A stretch of 64,000 nt of DNA from Prochlorococcus marinus str. MIT 9107 (GTDB taxonomy: Bacteria; Cyanobacteriota; Cyanobacteriia; PCC-6307; Cyanobiaceae), in the NCBI RefSeq assembly GCF_000759855.1, contig NZ_JNAI01000006.1:124001-188000 (forward strand), given 5' to 3'. The notes beneath the pieces are model-generated. The model searched no databases, was not told the DNA's origin, and saw only the letters and a program-made list of their open reading frames with translations. The position numbers were made by a program, and so were the translations under genes. This document shows, one piece after another, positions 58,337-64,000 of the stretch; positions within the stretch are counted from its first letter, which is position 1; every line of letters begins with the position of its first letter.

Positions 58337-59842
58337 TCAGCAAAAATCATTTATTTTAGACCTTAAATGGTTAATAAAATATTGAGGTGATAGTTCTTCA
58401 TTAGTGACAGTCCTTACCAATTCCATAGAGTTAAATGATCTTCCATATTTATGTATGTTATTTGTTAACCAAAAGATGATTTTTTGATATTCTCCATTCG
58501 CAATTAAATTGTCAATCAAACCAATGTCTCTCTCCATTTGAGTAGATATTTGTGCACTTATAAGATGTCCTAACAGGTATGAAGGAAAGTATCCAAACGC
58601 TCCTTCACTCCAGTGAACATCTTGAAGGCAGCCCTCCGAATCATTAGATGGTTTTATTCCTAAAAGTTGATCATATCTTTTATTCCATTCGTATGGAATA
58701 TCCTTTACTGGCAAGCCTCCTTCAATCAAATCTATTTCAAGTTCGGTTCTAATTAAAATATGTAAACCATAGGTTAATTCATCTGCCTCAACCCTATTTA
58801 ATCCTGCTTGCAAATGATTAATAGACTTCCAAAGTTCAGCATAATTATTTAGAGAACATCCGGCCGAAACAAAATTTTTAAAAAATTTTTTTGAAAAAGA
58901 TTTGGATTTAACTATTCTATTTTCCCAAAATAAAGATTGACTTTCATGAATCCCCATAGAGGTTGCTTGACCTAAAGGCCAAGCGAACCATTGATGGCTT
59001 TGAGATGGAAGTCCCTGCTCATAAATTGAATGTCCCCACTCATGTGCAGTTGCTAAAAAGCTTGATAATGGTTCACCTTTAACAATTCTTGTAGTAATCC
59101 TATAGTCATTAGGTCCTAGTGTGATTGAGAAAGGATGTGGAGATTTACCAACAACCACGAGATCTTTATCTCTACCAAACTCATCTAGTAATTTAGAACA
59201 TAAATTCTGTTGGGATTCTGGACTTAAATCCCAATTATTTTTTTTTAACTGGTTTATTCCTCTAATTAAGTCTGGGATAGTTTCTTTCAATGGTTTAAAC
59301 ATTTTATTCAACCAATTCAAAGTTAATTCAGGCTCAAAGGGTTGAGCTAGAGTCTCCCATGGAGAATATTGATCAGATATTTGTTTTGCCTCTTCAATCC
59401 GCAATTTGACTAATTCTTCAAAAAAAGGAAGAAAAATTTTAAAATCCGATTTTTTCTTAGCTTCTTGCCAGCTTTCATACCCCTTAGACTTTGCCTTTGC
59501 TAAAGACTCAACTAATTTAGGATCTAAATTTCTTTCTCTATTAAATTCCTTCATTAAAAGGTTTATATTTCTTTCTTTATCTTTAATAAAAAGTTGATTT
59601 TCTGAATTTTTTTTCGTATCTACTAATTCATTTTTAGCAGCTTGTATTAAATTAGAAAATTCTTCAGAAGAATTCCTTTTATGTAATACTTTGGCAATAT
59701 AAGTAAGTTGTTCAGACCGCCAGGAAGCCCCTTTCTTTGGCATCCCAGTATTCTGATCCCAATAAAGTGTATTTTGGATTGATCCTAATATTTGAGTTTC
59801 TTTAAGATAAGCCCCTAGCTTATCCCATTGAGTTTCAGCCAA
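58337..59842 (-). CDS. Carboxypeptidase Taq, M32 family
   Basis: A 501-residue zinc metallocarboxypeptidase. The HExxH motif is AHEWGHSIYEQGLP near residue 268, followed by the M32 sequence GIHESQSLFWENR with the third ligand. A conserved NTLYWDQNTGMPKKGASWRSEQL segment near the N-terminus also fits the family. It acts in the cytoplasm on peptide C-termini. The start is TTG (MAETQWDKLG). It is divergent from the YjbQ gene. Confidence 0.94.
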   Translation of the reverse strand: MAETQWDKLGAYLKETQILGSIQNTLYWDQNTGMPKKGASWRSEQLTYIAKVLHKRNSSEEFSNLIQAAKNELVDTKKNSENQLFIKDKERNINLLMKEFNRERNLDPKLVESLAKAKSKGYESWQEAKKKSDFKIFLPFFEELVKLRIEEAKQISDQYSPWETLAQPFEPELTLNWLNKMFKPLKETIPDLIRGINQLKKNNWDLSPESQQNLCSKLLDEFGRDKDLVVVGKSPHPFSITLGPNDYRITTRIVKGEPLSSFLATAHEWGHSIYEQGLPSQSHQWFAWPLGQATSMGIHESQSLFWENRIVKSKSFSKKFFKNFVSAGCSLNNYAELWKSINHLQAGLNRVEADELTYGLHILIRTELEIDLIEGGLPVKDIPYEWNKRYDQLLGIKPSNDSEGCLQDVHWSEGAFGYFPSYLLGHLISAQISTQMERDIGLIDNLIANGEYQKIIFWLTNNIHKYGRSFNSMELVRTVTNEELSPQYFINHLRSKINDFC

Positions 59843-59941
59843 AAATTTAGATTTTAATTAAGTATATTTTAAGATAAAAATTTTAATGTCTGCAAAATAC
59901 ACACATTTTTTATCCATAATAGAATATTGAATAATTAAGTT

Positions 59942-60436
59942 ATGACTTATATGGAACAAATATTTTCAGAATTAGAATTTTTAACCCATGGAGAGGGTTT
60001 TATTGATATCACACATGATTTAAATTTATTTATTGAAAAAAATAATTTTCATTCCGGAATTTTGAATTTAACTTCACTTCATACCAGTTGCAGTTTAACT
60101 ATTAATGAGAATGCAGATCCAAATGTATTAGTTGACTTAAAAAAATACATGCAATCTATAGTTCCATTTGATTCTTACTTAAACTTATCAAAAAATAGAG
60201 AAGAAATTTACTATCAACATTATCAAGAAGGATCTGACGATATGCCTGCACATATTAAAACATCCTTAACAAACACTTGTTTATCTTTGAGTTTTAAAGA
60301 AGGTAAAATTTTGCTTGGCAAATGGCAAGCAGTTTATTTATGGGAACATAGATTTGGTCAAAAAGAAAGAATTATAAAAATTCATATAATTGGTGAGAAA
60401 AAGCAAAATAAATATAATTTAATAAAGTCAGATTAA
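59942..60436 (+). CDS. YjbQ-family protein (UPF0047)
   Basis: A protein of 164 residues in the family once called UPF0047. The segments LNLTSLHTSCSLTINENADPNVL, HYQEGSDDMPAHIKTSL and LLGKWQAVYLWEHR are standard and hold the catalytic histidines and glutamate. Some members hydrolyse or synthesise thiamine phosphate in vitro, but the real role is not settled. It precedes the pterin dehydratase by 7 bases and is likely co-transcribed with it. Confidence 0.9.
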   Translation: MTYMEQIFSELEFLTHGEGFIDITHDLNLFIEKNNFHSGILNLTSLHTSCSLTINENADPNVLVDLKKYMQSIVPFDSYLNLSKNREEIYYQHYQEGSDDMPAHIKTSLTNTCLSLSFKEGKILLGKWQAVYLWEHRFGQKERIIKIHIIGEKKQNKYNLIKSD

Positions 60437-60443
60437 TTTTTTA

Positions 60444-60734
60444 ATGGAACCTTACCTTTTACAAGATGGAGAATTAAAAGAATTAGTTGTAAAAATACCT
60501 GGCTGGGAAATTAAGTCTGGACGAATCCAAAGAGAATTTAATTTCGCTAATTTTATTGAAGCCTTCTCTTTTATGACTAAAATTGCTTTAATTTGTGAGA
60601 AACACAATCATCACCCTAATTGGGAAAATGTTTATTCAAAAGTAATAATTAAATTAAATACACATGATATGGGAGGTATTACAAATCTGGATCAAACAGT
60701 AGCTTCAGAAATTAATAAAATTTTCGATAAATAA
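60444..60734 (+). CDS. phhB: Pterin-4a-carbinolamine dehydratase, catalytic type
   Basis: A 96-residue enzyme that regenerates pterin cofactor. The catalytic cluster is intact: EKHNHHPNWENVYSKV, and THDMGGITNLDQ near the end. It is the functional paralogue of the degenerate assembly factor at 273. A cofactor-dependent hydroxylase is not seen here, so the partner reaction is unknown. It lies 7 bases after the YjbQ gene and 35 bases before the COG0523 gene. Confidence 0.93.
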   Translation: MEPYLLQDGELKELVVKIPGWEIKSGRIQREFNFANFIEAFSFMTKIALICEKHNHHPNWENVYSKVIIKLNTHDMGGITNLDQTVASEINKIFDK

Positions 60735-60769
60735 AATTTCAAAGTTTTTTCATTAAAGAATTCGTCCAA

Positions 60770-61771
60770 ATGTCCAAAAAGTTATTACCAGTTACGATTA
60801 TTAGTGGATTTTTAGGTTCTGGGAAAACCACACTTTTAAATCATATTTTAAAAAATCAAGTTGGTCTCAAAACAGCTGTTTTAGTTAATGAATTTGGAGA
60901 GATCGGAATAGATAATGATTTAATAATAGAGGGTTCAGAAGATATGATCGAATTAAATAATGGCTGTATATGTTGCTCTATAAATGGCGAATTGTTAAAT
61001 ACAGTATCCAAAGTTTTAGAAAGATCTGGACAAATAGACTACTTAATTGTTGAGACAACTGGGCTAGCAGATCCATTACCAGTAGCAATGACATTTGCTG
61101 CTGGTGATCTTAGAGAAAAAGTAAGATTAGATTCAATCATCACTGTTATTGATGGAGAAAACTTTGATTTTGAAATCAATAAAAAAAGTGTCGCCTATTC
61201 TCAAATTTTATACGGAGATATCCTCCTTCTAAATAAATGTGATTTAGTCAATGAAGAACAATTAATGAGAGTAGAAGAGTTTATAAATAACATAAAAAAA
61301 GAACCAAGGATCTTGAGATCAATTAATAGTGAAGTTGGATTACAAACAATAATGAGCGTAGGTCTATTTGAGACAGATACTTTTCAATTCGAGAAGGATA
61401 AAAAAAATGTAGAAGATAATTCACACGATCACTCTTCTCATTCTCACGATCACTCTTCTCATTCACACGATTTGAATAATATCGAAGGATTTACATCAGT
61501 TTCTTATGAGACATTTGAACCATTTTCATTAAGGAAGTTTCAATATTTCTTAGATAATCAAATATCGCAAAATGTATTTAGAGCAAAAGGAATATTATGG
61601 TTTATGGAAAGTGAAAGAAAACACCTTTTTCACCTTTCTGGGAAAAGGTTTTCTCTAGATGATGAAAAATGGACAAAAGAAAAATCTAACAAGATAGTCT
61701 TAATAGGGAAAAACTTAGATCATCAAACTATTAAGAATCAACTTTCATCATGTAGATTTAATTCAGATTAA
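60770..61771 (+). CDS. COG0523-family GTPase with His-rich insert (putative metallochaperone)
   Basis: A G3E P-loop GTPase of 333 residues (CobW/Nha/YjiA group). Walker A is GFLGSGKTT at residues 13-21, and the metal-binding GCICCS motif gives Cys66, Cys68 and Cys69. NKCD specifies guanine. A histidine-rich loop lies at about 218-234 and is encoded by a 21-base tandem repeat. The C-terminal CobW_C domain is complete. Zinc is the usual cargo of His-rich members, but cobalt or iron is possible; the metal cannot be read from the sequence. Confidence 0.9.
   Translation: MSKKLLPVTIISGFLGSGKTTLLNHILKNQVGLKTAVLVNEFGEIGIDNDLIIEGSEDMIELNNGCICCSINGELLNTVSKVLERSGQIDYLIVETTGLADPLPVAMTFAAGDLREKVRLDSIITVIDGENFDFEINKKSVAYSQILYGDILLLNKCDLVNEEQLMRVEEFINNIKKEPRILRSINSEVGLQTIMSVGLFETDTFQFEKDKKNVEDNSHDHSSHSHDHSSHSHDLNNIEGFTSVSYETFEPFSLRKFQYFLDNQISQNVFRAKGILWFMESERKHLFHLSGKRFSLDDEKWTKEKSNKIVLIGKNLDHQTIKNQLSSCRFNSD
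61424..61471 (+). repeat. 21-base tandem repeat encoding His-Ser units
   Basis: Two full copies of a 21-base unit (61424-61444 and 61445-61465, one base different) plus a third start. Each unit encodes HDHSSHS. Near-perfect DNA identity within a coding region suggests recent expansion by slippage, so the copy number may vary among strains. Confidence 0.7.
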
Positions 61772-61797
61772 AGTACATAGTAGGATTTAATTAATTT

Positions 61798-63336
61798 TTG
61801 AAAATACTTATTAAAGGATTTAAAAAAGCAATAACGGAATTAAAACTTTTTTATATCACATCGTTTATTGTTGCACTCTTAATAATCATTCCAATTTCCA
61901 ATTTTCTTCTTGAAGGAGTTCAATATGTTTTTGGTGGGAATTTTTCATTAGGTATTGCAGGAGGAGAAGAGGTACTCGGCACCTTAAAAGTTTTAACACT
62001 CACAAGTTTATTTGGAGGAGGATTAGGAACCTTGAATGGATGGTTACTTTCAAATTGTGATTTTAAGTTCAGAAAAGTTCTCCGTATTTGTCAGTTAGTT
62101 CCACTAGCTGCTCCAGCCTATTTAATAACAGCTGTTCTGCAGGACTTAGGAAGTATTTTTGGGTATCAAGTAACTGGTTTATGGTGGGGGGTTTTAATAC
62201 TTTCAATTTCTACTTATCCATATGTATTCATTCTTGCTAACGAAAGTTTTAATAAATTTGGAGTTAATCAAATCAATGCTAGTAGAGGATTAGGAGTTGG
62301 GCCATGGAGGAGCTTCTTTAAAATTGCTTTTCCAATGGCTTTACCAGCACTAATAACAGGAATAAGTTTAATGTGTATGGAAGTAATGAATGAGTTAGGT
62401 ACATTTGCATTATTAAATATTCCAAGTATTTCTACCGGCATAGCCGAAAATTGGATAATTGAGGGTAATCCAAAAAGTGCTATTGGATTATCTTTGATAG
62501 CCTTGTTAATGATTTTTACTTTAATTATTTTTGAAAAATTCTCAAGAAGAAAATCCAGGAGATGGAGTGAAAATCCTGCCTCACAAGATTCTCAAGGATG
62601 GAAATTAAAAAGAATTAGAGCTCTTTTAGCAATAACCATAGCCTTATTTCCTCCAATTTTCTCTTTTGGAATTCCATGTTTTTGGGTTCTTCTAAATATC
62701 GATCAAATTCAAAAAGGCTTATCTTTAGAATTACTTAACCTATCATTAAGGACTATTAGTCTAGCCCTTTTTACTTCATTAATAACAATGCTATTCTCCT
62801 TAATAATTTCCTTGGCTAGGCGCCCAAATAAAAGCTTTTTGTTAGGATTAGTTACAAATCTGGCGGGTATAGGTTACGCAATCCCAGGAACTGTATTGGC
62901 TTTATCTTTGATCAGCATTTCTTCTTCAAAATTCACTTTCATTGCTATTTGCTTACTAGTTTGGGGTTATATTGTCCGATTTTTAACTATTTCTAAGGGT
63001 TCTATTGATTCAAGTCTTGAGAGAATATCTCCTAGTCTTGATGAAGCTGCGCTTGGACTAGGAGAGAACTGGCTAGGAATCTTCAAAAGAATTCATCTAC
63101 CTCTACTTAAAGGACCAATATTTGTAGGATCTCTTTTAGTTTTTGTAGATACGATAAAAGAATTACCATTAACATTTATCTTAAGACCATTCGATTTCGA
63201 TACATTATCTGTGAGAATATATCAATATGCTGGAGATGAAAGAATGGTAGAGGCAATATTACCAGCAATTCTTATCATGACTTTAGGCCTTATTGCATCG
63301 ATTAACTTGATACCAAGTTTAGAAAAGAAAAACTAA
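61798..63336 (+). CDS. futB: Iron(III) ABC transporter permease, FutB/FbpB type
   Basis: A 512-residue inner-membrane permease with two fused MetI-like halves of about six helices each. The EAA-type loops are INASRGLGVGPWRSFFKIAFPMALPA (about residue 160-185) and LDEAALGLGENWLGIFKRIHLPLLKGP (about 415-440). It is the typical fused FbpB of the ferric-iron family. The ATPase and the binding protein are not in the window. The start is TTG. Its stop overlaps the UPF0104 gene by 4 bases. Confidence 0.88.
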   Translation: MKILIKGFKKAITELKLFYITSFIVALLIIIPISNFLLEGVQYVFGGNFSLGIAGGEEVLGTLKVLTLTSLFGGGLGTLNGWLLSNCDFKFRKVLRICQLVPLAAPAYLITAVLQDLGSIFGYQVTGLWWGVLILSISTYPYVFILANESFNKFGVNQINASRGLGVGPWRSFFKIAFPMALPALITGISLMCMEVMNELGTFALLNIPSISTGIAENWIIEGNPKSAIGLSLIALLMIFTLIIFEKFSRRKSRRWSENPASQDSQGWKLKRIRALLAITIALFPPIFSFGIPCFWVLLNIDQIQKGLSLELLNLSLRTISLALFTSLITMLFSLIISLARRPNKSFLLGLVTNLAGIGYAIPGTVLALSLISISSSKFTFIAICLLVWGYIVRFLTISKGSIDSSLERISPSLDEAALGLGENWLGIFKRIHLPLLKGPIFVGSLLVFVDTIKELPLTFILRPFDFDTLSVRIYQYAGDERMVEAILPAILIMTLGLIASINLIPSLEKKN

Positions 63337-64000
63337 ATTCTTTTAAACAGTTTTCTAATTAAAAAAGGGAAGCTTATCAACAAATCTGCTGAGGAAGATA
63401 TAGCTCTAAAATAAATTAAGCTAACAAAAATTGTATTTTGTGGAATATTTCTGCCAACAAAAAAAAGGAAGCAGGCTTCAAAAATGCCAACTCCCCCTGG
63501 AGCTGTTGGGACAACCAAACCTAAAGACCATGACAAAGAGAAGACTACTAATAAAAAAATGATATTGAGAGTAGAACTTGTATAAAAAGTATTTAGGCAA
63601 ATATAAAACCCAATAAATTTTGATAAAACAAAACCAATTTCAATTAATAATGCTTTGATAGGGAAAAAAGAAATTATATTTATTCTCTTTTCAAATTGAT
63701 CCTTTGAATTTACAAGTCTCAAAACCTCAAATACTTTTCCCTTAAGAGAACCTAATCTCTTTAATACGAGATAAATTAATTTTCTATTTAAAAACACTAA
63801 AGGTAAAATTAAGAAAAAGTAAAATGGTGAAAAAATTACTCCAAGGGATGCCAACAGAAAAGCTCCACTCAACATAAAGTAAGGTTCTATAATTGTCGAA
63901 TACAAAGCAATCTGAGAATTACTTATCTTTTTTATAAAATTAAATCTTTCAACAAAATGCCAAATCCCTCCTGGAACATATTTAAGAATATTGGTTAAAA
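63333..64000 (-). CDS. UPF0104-like membrane protein, N-terminal end beyond window
   Basis: The open frame continues past 64000, so the gene is cut at its 5' end and only 222 codons and the stop are seen. A TTG inside it at 63905 is not the real start, because the upstream KYVPGGIWHFVERFNF is the family segment (YxPGGIWHxxxR). About six hydrophobic segments follow, with SLGLVVPTAPGGVGIFEA, another family landmark. This group includes the lysylphosphatidylglycerol synthase membrane domain; the function of this member is unknown. Its stop overlaps futB. Confidence 0.8.
   Translation of the reverse strand, partial: LTNILKYVPGGIWHFVERFNFIKKISNSQIALYSTIIEPYFMLSGAFLLASLGVIFSPFYFFLILPLVFLNRKLIYLVLKRLGSLKGKVFEVLRLVNSKDQFEKRINIISFFPIKALLIEIGFVLSKFIGFYICLNTFYTSSTLNIIFLLVVFSLSWSLGLVVPTAPGGVGIFEACFLFFVGRNIPQNTIFVSLIYFRAISSSADLLISFPFLIRKLFKRI

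Overview
The window comes from a high-light-adapted Prochlorococcus-type marine picocyanobacterium. The DNA is very AT-rich and densely packed. It carries an alpha-carboxysome operon with form IA RuBisCO, both the light-independent and light-dependent protochlorophyllide reductases, PsaM, Psb27, an alkane pathway (acyl-ACP reductase plus aldehyde-deformylating oxygenase), a FutB-like iron permease, and many genes that overlap or abut. The species call rests on recognising these proteins; no database was searched.

Layout. 1-9.4 kb: the carboxysome locus. On the minus strand it reads csoS1, rbcL, rbcS, csoS2, csoSCA (csoS3), csoS4A, csoS4B and a pterin-dehydratase-like RuBisCO assembly factor. 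The divergent ham1/rdgB gene and csoS1D lie upstream. 9.5-15.9 kb: chlN-chlB-chlL (DPOR), a Cys-rich secreted protein, por (LPOR), a small membrane protein and a 34-residue psaM. 16-24 kb: a lipoate-ligase-like gene, an M50 protease, trpF, folE, an SDR, then the accA-aar-ado alkane/fatty-acid cluster and a creatininase-family gene. 24-31 kb: an S1-domain protein, a Tab2-like RNA-binding protein and a YfiH/PgeF-type gene (apparently with a non-canonical AUU start), ilvB, and hemH with a chlorophyll-binding tail. 30.7-41.3 kb: a phage-type tyrosine recombinase, cobO, pyrH-frr, a geranylgeranyl-reductase-like flavoprotein, tal, ftsI with an FtsL-like upstream neighbour, a CPBP protease and a two-domain histidine phosphatase. 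41-52.8 kb: lepB, an Spx/ArsC-like protein, a pyrophosphatase paralogue with an altered active site, an HTH protein, proS, psb27, purA, a PfkB kinase, cutA, cobK, ssb, argB and a DUF3153-like protein. 52.8-64 kb: priA, the principal sigma factor, hemC, an intact pyrophosphatase, an M32 peptidase, YjbQ, a canonical pterin dehydratase, a COG0523 GTPase, futB, and a UPF0104 membrane protein cut by the window end.

Functional themes. One is carbon fixation. A second is tetrapyrrole metabolism: chlorophyll by chlN/B/L and por, heme by hemC and hemH, cobamide by cobK and cobO. Photosystem assembly (psaM, psb27, Tab2) and core housekeeping make up the rest. No rRNA, tRNA, CRISPR array or insertion sequence was seen.

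The least explained signals are non-coding. A 14-15 base motif (TGTGGAATGTTCAA/C) occurs three times, twice between ham1 and csoS1 and once upstream of priA, each time in intergenic DNA. Two of the copies are accompanied by AGACAGG/CCTGTCT segments able to form hairpins. Strong hairpins also sit between rbcL and rbcS and between rbcS and csoS2. Protein-level oddities include the pyrophosphatase paralogue that lacks catalytic residues, a putative FtsL, and the AUU-initiated PgeF-type gene.
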